From the NCBI RefSeq assembly GCF_021245725.1, contig NZ_JAJGSX010000008.1, positions 276,316 to 340,315 on the forward strand: a stretch of 64,000 nt of DNA, in the 5' to 3' direction. The position numbers and the translations under genes are program-made. Below are positions 54,601 through 61,691 of the stretch, one piece after another (the first letter of the stretch is position 1; each line of letters begins with the position of its first letter). A model generated the notes under the pieces. The model had not been told where the DNA came from, ran no database searches, and saw nothing but the letters and a program-made list of their open reading frames with translations. Source of the DNA: Pseudonocardia sp. TRM90224. Lineage in GTDB: Bacteria > Actinomycetota > Actinomycetes > Mycobacteriales > Pseudonocardiaceae.

Positions 54601-54882
54601 GAACAGCCCGTCGCCCGCGAAGTCGCGGACGTTGCGCAGTGGCAGCGACAGCTGCTTGTCGAAGCGGCGCTCGTCGCACAGCTCGTCGACCAGCTCCTGC
54701 GAGGTGACGATGAGCAGGTCGCGGCCGGGCACCCGCAGCTTGAAGATCGGCCCGTACTCGCGGGCCATCTCCACGAACTTGAAGATGCCCTTCTCGCTGT
54801 CGAGGTCGCGCAGGTTGCCCAGCAACGGCAGTGGCTTCGGTTGCGGGATCGGGACGAGCGAGCGCGAAGGCGCGATGGTCAT
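51670..54882 (-). CDS. Self-sufficient cytochrome P450-NADPH reductase fusion (CYP102/BM3 type)
   Basis: 1070 aa. Heme domain residues 1-465: I-helix AGHETTSG, ExxR in KESLR, heme ligand Cys412 in FGNGQRSCIGRGFA. A Ser/Gly/Ala linker leads to the FMN flavodoxin domain (MRVLYGSNAGTAEAFAQRIAND, VFGCGNKDW), then the FAD/NADPH reductase domain (RQYSISSSP, VCAGSGLAPFRGFLQDR, CGDGQYMAPAV). It hydroxylates fatty acids or similar chains near the omega end in known members. ATG 54882 has GAGGAG upstream and shares ATGA with the tetR stop. Confidence 0.97.
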   Translation of the reverse strand: MTIAPSRSLVPIPQPKPLPLLGNLRDLDSEKGIFKFVEMAREYGPIFKLRVPGRDLLIVTSQELVDELCDERRFDKQLSLPLRNVRDFAGDGLFTSDTDEPAWGAAHRILMPAFGPAALRDMFDGMLDISEQLLLKWERQGSTHEIDVADNTTRLTLDTIALCSFSYRFNSFYSEDMHPFVGAMVRALVESGERAQRLPMQDMLMRRTHQRYEADKQLMHDVADRLIEERRRNPLPDGQHDILDTMLTATDPQTGERLSAENVRYQLVTFLIAGHETTSGLLTFTLYELMRHPEVLAKARAQVDEVLGNEQPRFEHLAKLTYLDQVFKESLRLWPTAPAFSIQPRDEVTTLGGRYEVRRDQTMLVVIPGLHRDPTVWGPDPEAFDPERFAFERAQQLPPNAWKPFGNGQRSCIGRGFALQEATLFLAMLLQRFDIAPVDPDYDLEIQQTLTIKPAGLHMYARRRDTTIVPSVGTASMGTGSTSERSGQPAAAVTADAHGTPMRVLYGSNAGTAEAFAQRIANDATARGYQVAVGTLDSATGELPTEGAVVVVTSSYEGQPPDNARAFLPWVRDLPAGALDGVRFVVFGCGNKDWARTYQAIPKAVDAALAAAGGQRLVERGEANARGDFFGDFEDWYAGFWGPVGAAFGQDTAAPAPAPSLEVEFVGATRDPLLRQNQLQLGTVLANRELVDMAAPNARSKRHVEIALPAGATYRAGDYLAVLPLNPPDVVARALSRFGLAPDAQVVLRTGGAPTFLPADEPVTAAELLSSFVELSQPATRRQIEQLAAATPCPPDEKALAALAADPARHAAEVVERRVTVLDLLERHRPCQLPFAAFLQMLTPLTPRQYSISSSPRWNPEVATLTVAVVDAPALSGAGRYFGAASTYLAGVRPGTKVAVTVRPSNVAFHPPESLDTPIVMVCAGSGLAPFRGFLQDRAMRAEQEGVRPAPALLFFGCDHPDVDHLYRDELAAWAERGVVDVRPAYSAVPRDGVTFVQDRLWADRADVVALMDRDPVFFVCGDGQYMAPAVYETCKRIYAEHTGATAAEAEAWMTEMERTRARYVADVFA

Positions 54883-55457
54883 GACCACTCCTCGGAGCGA
54901 GTTGTGAGCGCGGGGGCGCCGAGCACCCCGGCGGCGAGTTCGACCACGAGCGGCACCAGTCGCGACGGTGGGATCTGGATGGCCTTGTGGCAGTGCGCGA
55001 GCACGGCATCGACGATCAGCTTGAGCGCGAGCATCCCGCGCATCCGGTGCTCGTCGTCGGCCCCGGTGAGCCCCAGCGCGGCGTGCACGCGATCGACCTG
55101 CGCGTACAGCTCGTCCCGCGCGGGCTGGTCGGACGCCAGCTTGATCGAGGCGATGATCAGGCTGGTGAGTCCGGGCCTGGCGAGCGCCGACTCGGCGACG
55201 GCCCGCAGCACCCCGACCGGATCGCCTGCGGCGACCGTGCCGAGCAGATCGTCGACGGACCGGCGGGCGGCCTCGACCGCCGTCTCGTAGATCACCTGCT
55301 TGCTGGAGAACCGGTGCAGCAGGCCGGTCTTGGAGTACCCGACGGCGTCGGCGAGCAGCTGCACGGACGTCCGGTCGTAGCCGTGGATGGCGAACGTCTC
55401 CGCCGCGGCGTCGAGGATCGCTCGGTCGATCTGCTCGCTCGTCTGCCGGAGAACCAT
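54879..55457 (-). CDS. TetR-family repressor of the P450 (Bm3R1-like arrangement)
   Basis: 192 aa. HTH: RAILDAAAETFAIHGYDRTSVQLLADAVGYSKTGLLHRFSSKQVIYETAV. It is cotranscribed with and overlaps the P450-reductase gene, as Bm3R1 does with CYP102A1 in Bacillus megaterium, so it most likely senses a fatty acid-like ligand and represses the operon through the double palindrome just upstream. Confidence 0.93.
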   Translation of the reverse strand: MVLRQTSEQIDRAILDAAAETFAIHGYDRTSVQLLADAVGYSKTGLLHRFSSKQVIYETAVEAARRSVDDLLGTVAAGDPVGVLRAVAESALARPGLTSLIIASIKLASDQPARDELYAQVDRVHAALGLTGADDEHRMRGMLALKLIVDAVLAHCHKAIQIPPSRLVPLVVELAAGVLGAPALTTRSEEWS

Positions 55458-55473
55458 GTCGCCACCTCGTGTT

Positions 55474-55508
55474 GGACCGATATGGTCCAGCCTGGACCGG
55501 ATCGGTCC
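55474..55508. promoter_or_regulatory. Double TetR operator GGACC-N5-GGTCC
   Basis: Two perfect palindromes with the same arms (55474-55488, centre gatat; 55494-55508, centre ggatc), 20 bp apart centre to centre, i.e. on the same DNA face. It lies 17 bases upstream of the tetR start and 17 bases after the membrane-protein stop. Confidence 0.85.
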
Positions 55509-55524
55509 GGAGCGCAAGGTACTC

Positions 55525-56169
55525 TCAGCCAACCCACAGGCGGGCGGTCCGCAGCTGCGTCGCGAGCAGCACGCAACCGACCCCGGCCAGCACGCCGTGC
55601 GCGATCCGCAGCTCCGGCGTGCCGAAGAATTGCGGCAGGAACAGCGCGAACGCGGCCGCGAACGGGACCGCCGACCAGCGCGAGAGCACACCGGAGCGCC
55701 ACACGGCGACGCCGGCCAGCACCGCGGCCACGGCGATCAGCACCAGGCCGACGCCGAACAGCGTGACCTGGGCCGAGCCGAAGCGGATGGCGTCGACCAG
55801 CGCGAGCAGACCGGTGTCGCCGGTCTCGAGCACCCGCTGCCCGATGGCGTTCAGCGCGAACGTCTCGGCGCCGTAGTAGGGCAGCACCATGCCGATCCCG
55901 ATCCACATGGTCACGAACGCGGCGCCGGCGAGCCGCCCCCCGATCGCGGTGCGCAGCGCGAGCAGCCCCAGCGGGAGGAGGACGAACCCCGCGACCGCGG
56001 AGAGGTGCGCGACGACCCACGCCGCCGACGCGAAGGCGGGCGCGCCGTCCAGCAGAACGGTGTCGCCGTAAGGCCGCAGCACCGGGTAGACCACGAACAG
56101 CAGCCCGGCGACCAGCAGCGCAATCGAACCGCCTCGCACGCCCGTCCCGACCTTCGTGTCGATCGCCAT
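55525..56169 (-). CDS. Polytopic membrane protein, DUF4386-like
   Basis: 214 aa, six to seven hydrophobic helices (GGSIALLVAGLLFVVYPVL, WVVAHLSAVAGFVLLPLGLLAL, LFGVGLVLIAVAAVLAGVAVW). The pattern resembles DUF4386 proteins; no catalytic residues recognised. Preceded by three operator-like palindromes, so strongly regulated. ATG 56169 with GTGGAGGATC upstream. Confidence 0.75.
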   Translation of the reverse strand: MAIDTKVGTGVRGGSIALLVAGLLFVVYPVLRPYGDTVLLDGAPAFASAAWVVAHLSAVAGFVLLPLGLLALRTAIGGRLAGAAFVTMWIGIGMVLPYYGAETFALNAIGQRVLETGDTGLLALVDAIRFGSAQVTLFGVGLVLIAVAAVLAGVAVWRSGVLSRWSAVPFAAAFALFLPQFFGTPELRIAHGVLAGVGCVLLATQLRTARLWVG

Positions 56170-56190
56170 GAGATCCTCCACTCTCTTTGC

Positions 56191-56257
56191 GAGAGCGGTG
56201 CTCTCGATATGGAGCACCATTCCAGAGAGCGGCGCTCCGCGCAAGAGCAGTGCTCTC
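56191..56257. promoter_or_regulatory. Triple operator GAGAGC-RGT-GCTCTC
   Basis: Copies at 56191-56205 and 56243-56257 differ at only two positions; a third, GAGAGCGGCGCTCC, is at 56225-56238. All are short palindromes upstream of the DUF4386-like gene. The pattern is typical of TetR/MarR operators, but no adjacent regulator uses it. Confidence 0.65.
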
Positions 56258-56287
56258 GCGCTGGCTGGACGCGGGCGCAGGGCGGTC

Positions 56288-56351
56288 GTGCACAGGTTGG
56301 CGCCTCCGTGCACAGGTTCCACCCTGCGCACGGGGAGGTGAACCTGTGCAC
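56288..56351. repeat. GTGCACAGGTT direct repeat pair with inverted third copy
   Basis: Direct copies at 56288-56298 and 56308-56318 (20-bp period) and an inverted copy AACCTGTGCAC at 56341-56351; the second and third also pair through CACC/GGTG. Function unknown. Confidence 0.65.
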
Positions 56352-56449
56352 GAGCGACCTCACGGCCGGGCCCGGGTCGTGGTGGTTGAGTGTGCTGAGG
56401 GCTGCCGAAGACGTTCGCGATGGCGGGATGGGTGCGGGATGCATACGTT

Positions 56450-56502
56450 GCCGGGAAAGCCACCTTCCCAGCGCCACAGGCCGGGAAAGTGGCTTTCCCG
56501 GC
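56450..56502. repeat. Variant B/C palindrome with GCCGGG ends
   Basis: Perfect 14-bp arms GCCGGGAAAGCCAC and complement, separated by 25 bases. Same AAAGCCAC core as families B and C but with different, still complementary, outer arms. Confidence 0.85.
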
Positions 56503-56730
56503 GCGCCCCGGCCACGCGCGCGGCATGACCGCGCAGACCTGGGTGTGTCCTCGCAGGGATGGGCGCGCCGGCGCAGATGTCGCCCGCGCGGCTTGCCGAG
56601 CTGCACCTGAGCAGGCGGGCCTGACCCAGGACTACCGTCCTACGCTGCAGCGCATGCAGAAAGTGCGCATGTAGGTGAGCCTGGATTCCCGCGTCGCTGC
56701 ACGTGTCCGGCAGGTGCCGTCCACACGCAA

Positions 56731-56785
56731 GGGCAGCAAAGCCACTTTCCGGCCCTCACAGGGCAGGAAAGTGGCTTTCCTGCCC
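56731..56785. repeat. Family B palindrome
   Basis: GGGCAGCAAAGCCACTTTCC to CTTTCCTGCCC, almost identical to the copies at 41243 and 43838. It ends about 29 bases before the stop of the MftD-like gene. Confidence 0.9.
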
Positions 56786-56813
56786 TCCCCGGACACCCCC
56801 GCTACCGCCACCG

Positions 56814-57986
56814 TCACAGCTCCCGCGTGAACCCGGCCGGCACGATGACGTCCTCGGGGACGAGATCGTGCACGGACGACCGCCCGAGGCCGAGCAGCGC
56901 CTCGTCGATCCCGCTGCGCAGGATCTGGAGGACGTTGGTGACGCCGGCCTCGCCGTTGGCCGCCATCCCCCACAGGTATGCCCTGCCGATCATGACCGCC
57001 TTGGCGCCGAGCGCGAGCGCCTTCACGACGTCGCCGCCGCGGCGGATGCCGCCGTCGAGCAGCACCTCGACCTGGTCGCCGACGGCGTCGACGACGGCCG
57101 GCAGCGCCCTGATCGACGCGGGGGTGCCGTCGAGATTGTTGCCGCCGTGGTTGGAGACGGAGATCGCGGTGGCGCCGGCGTCGACGGCCCGGCGGGCGTC
57201 GTCCGGGTGCATGATCCCCTTCACCATGAACGGGCCGCCCCATTCCTTGCGGAGCCAGGCGACGTCGTCCCAGGTCGGCAGGGGTGTCTGCATCCACTCG
57301 CCGTAGGCGCCGAAGAAGGTCGGCGCCGGCTCCCCCGGCCCGGCAAGGTTGGGGGTGGTGAGGTCGGGCAGGCCGCCGCCGCGCAACCAGTCGAGGACGT
57401 ACCGCGGCCGCAGCGCGCCTTCGGGGGCGAACCTCAGCATCGCGCGCAGGTCGAGCTTCTCCGGGATCGGCGGGCTGCCCCAGTCGCGGCGCGTGGCGAA
57501 GGTCCAGTCCAGCGTGACGATCAGCCCGGTCGCGCCGGCCGCGCGGGCCCGCTCCACGCGCTGCAGGATGCGCTCGCGGGTGCCCACCCAGTACATCTGG
57601 AACAGCGTCTTCGGGTTGGCGGCGACCACCTGCTCGATCGGCTTGCTCGCGAACGAGCTCAGCCCCATCGCGATGCCGGCAGCGGCGGCCGCGCGCGCGA
57701 CGGCGACCTCGCCGTCGGGGGTCACCGCCTGCACCCCGGTCGGCGAGATCAGCACAGGCATCGAGACGTCCTGGCCGAGCACCGTCGTCGACTGGTCGCG
57801 CGTCTGCGGCAGGTCGGCGATGTGCGGGCGGAAGCCGAGCTCGCCGAACGCAGCGACGTTGTCGTCGAGGGTGATCCCCTGCTCGGAGCCGGCGACGAGC
57901 GCCATGTACACCGATCTCGGCAGCCGCCGTCGCGCCCTGCGCTGTGCCTCGGCAACGGTCTCGAACCACGTCCTCGTGCTCGCCAT
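56814..57986 (-). CDS. FMN-dependent alpha-hydroxy-acid oxidase family protein, MftD-like
   Basis: 390 aa. FMN/active-site motifs: PVLISPTGVQAVTPDGE, FQMYWVG, VKGIMHPDDARRAVDAGATAISVSNHGGNNLDGTPAS (catalytic His/Arg region), VLLDGGIRRGGDVVKALALGAKAVMIGRAYLWG and the ending VPEDVIVPAGFTREL. This wording is much closer to MftD (pre-mycofactocin synthase, oxidising the mycofactocin precursor) than to lactate oxidases. None of the mftA, B, C, E or F genes is in the window. Start ATG 57986. Confidence 0.85.
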   Translation of the reverse strand: MASTRTWFETVAEAQRRARRRLPRSVYMALVAGSEQGITLDDNVAAFGELGFRPHIADLPQTRDQSTTVLGQDVSMPVLISPTGVQAVTPDGEVAVARAAAAAGIAMGLSSFASKPIEQVVAANPKTLFQMYWVGTRERILQRVERARAAGATGLIVTLDWTFATRRDWGSPPIPEKLDLRAMLRFAPEGALRPRYVLDWLRGGGLPDLTTPNLAGPGEPAPTFFGAYGEWMQTPLPTWDDVAWLRKEWGGPFMVKGIMHPDDARRAVDAGATAISVSNHGGNNLDGTPASIRALPAVVDAVGDQVEVLLDGGIRRGGDVVKALALGAKAVMIGRAYLWGMAANGEAGVTNVLQILRSGIDEALLGLGRSSVHDLVPEDVIVPAGFTREL

Positions 57987-58086
57987 AGGCGGAGCATAGT
58001 GCGAACCGCGCTATTTTGACACCGAGTGCCGCAATTCGACGGGAGTTCCCCCGGCCGGTCGGTGAGGTCGGTGCCAGACTGGTGGC

Positions 58087-60252
58087 GTGCGGCTCCCGTC
58101 CTGGTTCACCGAGCTGCGCACCGTCCTGACCGGCCTCGACCCCGGGTACGTCCGGCTGCGGCTCGCCGGGATCGCGGTGTCGTCGATGGCGCTGGCCGTG
58201 CTCGCGATGTCCGGCGTGAGCGCGCTCGTCGGTGCGCCGGTGACGGTCGTGCTGATCTCGGCCGTGCTGGCGATGGTCAGCAACATCGCCGTGAACGAGC
58301 CCGAGCTCGCCCGCCTGCGGGTCACGACGGCGCTGATGGTGCTGCCCGCCGCGTGCGCCGTCGCCGCAGGCACGCTGCTCGCGCCGACGCGGATCGTCGC
58401 CGACGCGGTCTTCGTCGCGATCATGATCGGCGCGGTGTACGTGCGCCGCTACGGCCCGCGCGGCAACGCACTCGGCATGGCGGCGTTCATGGGCTACTTC
58501 TTCACGCAGTTCCTGCAGGCGGCCGTCGCGCAGCTGCCGTTGCTGCTGGTGGCGGCCGCGATCGGGCCGGGCGCGACGTTGCTGCTGCGCGGGTTCCTGC
58601 TCGCCGAACGGCCCGAGCGCACGCTCGCGCGCCTCACCCGCGCGTTCCGGGCGCACGTGCACGCGCTCGTCGAGGCCGTGGTCGACCTGCTCGACGCCGA
58701 GCCGGAGGACGTCGACGACGAGCTCGTGTCCATCCGGAAGCGACGGACCCGGCTCAACGAGACCGCGCTGCTCGTCGCCGACCGGCTCGAACAGATGCGC
58801 GCCGAAGGCGCCGAGCCCGACGACGGGCTCGAACTGCAGATCCTCGACGCCGAGCTGGCCACCGAGCGGCTCTCCGTCGCCGCGCGCCGGCTCGTGCAGA
58901 GCGAACCGCCGCCGGGGCCGGAGGTGCGCAGGCCGCTCCTGGCCGGGTTGCACGCGCTCGGCGCAGCGTCCGCAACCGGCACACCTGACGGCCGGGTGGC
59001 GATGCTGCTGACCAGCGCGCGACGCAGCGTCGGACCGATGGTCGTCGACACCGAGGGGCTCGGCGACCGCGCGCAGCGGGTGGCTTTCGCGATCACCCGG
59101 CTGGCCGACGCCCTGGGCAGCGCCACCGGCACACCGCGACCGCACGGCGAGGGCGCCGACCTCCCCCACGAGGCCGCGTCCACCCCAGAGAAGGACATCG
59201 AGAAGGACGAGAAGCCCGCCGGTCTGGAGCTGGCCACCCGGCAGGCCGTCCAGGTCGGGGTGGCCACGAGCTGCGCGATCGTGCTCGGCGAGCTCGTCTC
59301 CCCCGCGCGCTGGTACTGGGCGGTCATCGCCGCGTTCATCGTCTTCGCCGGCACCACCAGCTGCGGCGACGTGCTGACCCGGGGCTCGCAGCGGATCATC
59401 GGGACGATCGGCGGGGTCGTCGCGGGGATGGGGCTGGCGCTGCTGGTCAGCGGCAACGCCGTGCTCTCGCTGGTGCTGATGGCCGTCTGCGCGTTCTTCG
59501 CGCTCTACACGGTGCGGGTGTCGCAGGCGCTGATGGCGTTCTGGATCACCGCGGTGCTCGCGCTGCTGTACGGACTCATCGGCCAGTTCAGCGTCGAGAC
59601 GCTGGTGGTGCGGGTCGTCGAGACCGCCATCGGGGCGGCGATGGGGATGCTCGCCGGCTACCTCGTGCTCCCGAAGGGCACGCGGGAGGCGTTCGGCGAG
59701 GCCCTGGAGACCGTGGTCGAGGGCATCGACGCCGTGCTCGCCGCGGCGGTCGAGCGGATCCTCGGCCGGCCCGCCGCCGACCCCGTCGAGCTCGCGCGCG
59801 ACATGGACGACGCCCTCGGCGTGCTGCGGCTGCGCGCGAAGCCCCTCGACAACCCGTTGCCGCGGCGGCGCGGCCGCTCCAGCTACCAACGGGCCCTGCG
59901 GGTGCTGACCGGCGTCGACCACTACACGCGGCGGCTCGCCCGGCTGTCGGACTCCGCGGGCGACCCGTCGTGGGAGGCGCTGGAGCCGGCGGCGCAGCGG
60001 GTCCGCGACAACCTCGCCGCCCTGCGCGACCTGCTCCTGCACCGGCCCCAGGACGGCACGGCCGGCGAGATCGTCTCGGCGGAGGAGCTGGTGGACGCGG
60101 CGGAGGCGCACGCCGCACGCACCGACGACCCCCGGCTGCGGGCCGAGCTGCTCACGGTCGCCCGCATGTTCCGCCGCATCGAGCAGGCCGTCGGGAACTT
60201 CGCCACCGACCTCGGGATGCCGGAGCAACCGGGCGTGACGCCGGTGCGTTGA
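58087..60252 (+). CDS. FUSC-family (aromatic acid exporter-like) membrane protein
   Basis: 721 aa. Two membrane blocks of about five to six helices (residues 20-185 and 385-530) separated by a soluble, Glu/Arg-rich domain, then a cytoplasmic C-terminal helical region. YWAVIAAFIVFAGTTSCGDVLTRGSQRIIGTIGGVVAGM is the FUSC hallmark. Known relatives export aromatic acids. GTG start 58087. Confidence 0.9.
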   Translation: MRLPSWFTELRTVLTGLDPGYVRLRLAGIAVSSMALAVLAMSGVSALVGAPVTVVLISAVLAMVSNIAVNEPELARLRVTTALMVLPAACAVAAGTLLAPTRIVADAVFVAIMIGAVYVRRYGPRGNALGMAAFMGYFFTQFLQAAVAQLPLLLVAAAIGPGATLLLRGFLLAERPERTLARLTRAFRAHVHALVEAVVDLLDAEPEDVDDELVSIRKRRTRLNETALLVADRLEQMRAEGAEPDDGLELQILDAELATERLSVAARRLVQSEPPPGPEVRRPLLAGLHALGAASATGTPDGRVAMLLTSARRSVGPMVVDTEGLGDRAQRVAFAITRLADALGSATGTPRPHGEGADLPHEAASTPEKDIEKDEKPAGLELATRQAVQVGVATSCAIVLGELVSPARWYWAVIAAFIVFAGTTSCGDVLTRGSQRIIGTIGGVVAGMGLALLVSGNAVLSLVLMAVCAFFALYTVRVSQALMAFWITAVLALLYGLIGQFSVETLVVRVVETAIGAAMGMLAGYLVLPKGTREAFGEALETVVEGIDAVLAAAVERILGRPAADPVELARDMDDALGVLRLRAKPLDNPLPRRRGRSSYQRALRVLTGVDHYTRRLARLSDSAGDPSWEALEPAAQRVRDNLAALRDLLLHRPQDGTAGEIVSAEELVDAAEAHAARTDDPRLRAELLTVARMFRRIEQAVGNFATDLGMPEQPGVTPVR

Positions 60253-60266
60253 GCGCCGCCGGGCCG

Positions 60267-60680
60267 TCAGCCTTGCCCGTCCGGCACCGCCGCCACCGCC
60301 TCCACCTCGACGGCCAGCTCGGGGCGGGCGAGCGCGGTGACCACAACCAGCGAGTGGGTGGGCACGTCGCCGTCCGGGAACCAGCGGTCGAACGCCTCAC
60401 GCAGCCCGACGCGGACGCCGTCGAGGTGCTCGACCCCGGCCACCATGGTGAACAGCTTCACCAGCTGCCCCGGACCCCCGCCCGCGGCCGCGAGCAGCCG
60501 CTCGATGTTCGCCAACGCCAGCCGGGTCTGGTCGGTGGCGTCCGCGCCGAGCGTCCCGTCGGGCGCCATGCCGACCTGCCCCGCGACGAACAGGATCTTG
60601 TGGTCGGCCGGCGCCGCGGCGAGGTGGTTGTAGGTGCCGAGCGGCGGCGCGACGGCATCGGGACTCCAGCGTCGGATCAT
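60267..60680 (-). CDS. RidA family protein
   Basis: 137 aa. DHKILFVAGQVGMAPDGTLGADATDQTRLALANIERLLAAAGG and the Rid arginine region GVRVGLREAFDRWFPDGDVPTHSLVVVTALARPELAVEVEAVAAV are typical. RidA deaminates reactive enamines/imines; this looks like a subgroup without a fully archetypal active site. Divergent from the LysR gene with a palindrome between. Confidence 0.9.
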   Translation of the reverse strand: MIRRWSPDAVAPPLGTYNHLAAAPADHKILFVAGQVGMAPDGTLGADATDQTRLALANIERLLAAAGGGPGQLVKLFTMVAGVEHLDGVRVGLREAFDRWFPDGDVPTHSLVVVTALARPELAVEVEAVAAVPDGQG

Positions 60681-60706
60681 GCGCGCACGGTAGCCCGCCG
60701 CATCCG

Positions 60707-60721
60707 GTAGGTTCCGCCTAT
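60707..60721. promoter_or_regulatory. LysR operator, copy upstream of lysR/ridA
   Basis: On the minus strand ATAGGCGGAACCTAC, matching the element at 61619 (consensus ATAGGCGGRACCTAY, T-N11-A geometry). It lies between the divergent ridA and lysR starts. Confidence 0.7.
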
Positions 60722-60736
60722 CGATCAGGAGGAACC

Positions 60737-61648
60737 GTGGACGCCCGCCAGCTGGAGTACTTCCTCGCGATCGTCGACAACGGCGGGTTCGGCCGGGCGG
60801 CGAAGCAGCTGCTGATCGCGCAGCCGTCGCTCTCGCAGGCGATGGCCGGGCTCGAACGCGAGCTGGGCGTCGCGCTCTTCCACCGCATCGGGCGCGGAGT
60901 GACGGTCAGCGAGGCCGGCCGCGAGCTCGTCGGCCCGGCCCGGCAGGTGCTGCGCGACCTGCAGGCCGCACACGCGACGGTGGAGTCGCTGAAGGGTCTG
61001 CTGCGCGGGCGGGTCGAGGTGGCCACCATGCCGTCGCCCGCCATCTCCCCGCTCAGCACGCTGACCAGGCTGTTCACCGAGCAGCACCCGGGCGTCACGG
61101 TCAGCACGCAGGCCGCGTTCACCACGGACGAGGTGGTCGGGATGGTCCGCGGCGGCACCTGCGAGCTGGGGCTGGCCGGTTCGGCGGCACCCTTGCGACA
61201 CCCGGGGATCGACGTGCTCGCGGTCGAGGAGCAGAGCCACGTGCTCGTCGGCGCCGCCGAGCGCCCGTTCCCCGAGGGCGACCCGGTGCAGTCGGCGGCG
61301 CTCGCGGGCGCACGGCTGATCGTCTCGCAGCCGGGCAGCCTCATGCGCCGGATCGCCGACGACATCGCCGCCGACGGGATCCCGATCACGATCGCTGTGG
61401 AGGTCGCGCACCGGACGTCGATCCTCGCGCTGGTGCTGGAGGGGGTCGGGCTCGCGGTGCTGCCCTCGGCGTGGGCGCCGCTGGCCCGCCGGGCCGGTGC
61501 CCGCGTGGCGGCGATCGACATCCCCGTCCGGCTGCACATCTCGCTGATCAGCAGGGCCGCGCCGCTCACGCCCGCCGCAGCGGCGTTCCTGGCCGTCACC
61601 CGCTCCTATGCAGGGGACATAGGCGGGACCTATCGACAGGATCGGTAG
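60737..61648 (+). CDS. LysR-family transcriptional regulator
   Basis: 303 aa. HTH at residues 3-62 (QLEYFLAIVDNGGFGRAAKQLLIAQPSLSQAMAGLERELGVALFHRI), then a periplasmic-binding-like effector domain (RVEVATMPSPAISPLSTLTRLFTEQHP). GTG 60737 follows AGGAGGA. Palindromes with the same sequence lie before it and before the dehydrogenase downstream, which is its likely target. Confidence 0.93.
   Translation: MDARQLEYFLAIVDNGGFGRAAKQLLIAQPSLSQAMAGLERELGVALFHRIGRGVTVSEAGRELVGPARQVLRDLQAAHATVESLKGLLRGRVEVATMPSPAISPLSTLTRLFTEQHPGVTVSTQAAFTTDEVVGMVRGGTCELGLAGSAAPLRHPGIDVLAVEEQSHVLVGAAERPFPEGDPVQSAALAGARLIVSQPGSLMRRIADDIAADGIPITIAVEVAHRTSILALVLEGVGLAVLPSAWAPLARRAGARVAAIDIPVRLHISLISRAAPLTPAAAAFLAVTRSYAGDIGGTYRQDR
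61619..61633. promoter_or_regulatory. LysR operator, copy upstream of the dehydrogenase
   Basis: ATAGGCGGGACCTAT, perfect 5-bp arms, within the last codons of lysR and about 60 bases upstream of the dehydrogenase ATG. Confidence 0.7.
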
Positions 61649-61691
61649 CCGGTCTTGGACGCGACGGCGGCCGAGCGGCTTGGATCCGACC

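Larger units (their letters stand above)
56170..56813. other. 644-bp gene-free gap rich in palindromes
   Basis: No supportable coding region. It contains the GAGAGC-type operator cluster (56191-56257), the GTGCACAGGTT direct/inverted repeats (56288-56351), a GCCGGGAAAGCCAC palindrome (56450-56502) and a family B element (56731-56785). Confidence 0.75.
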
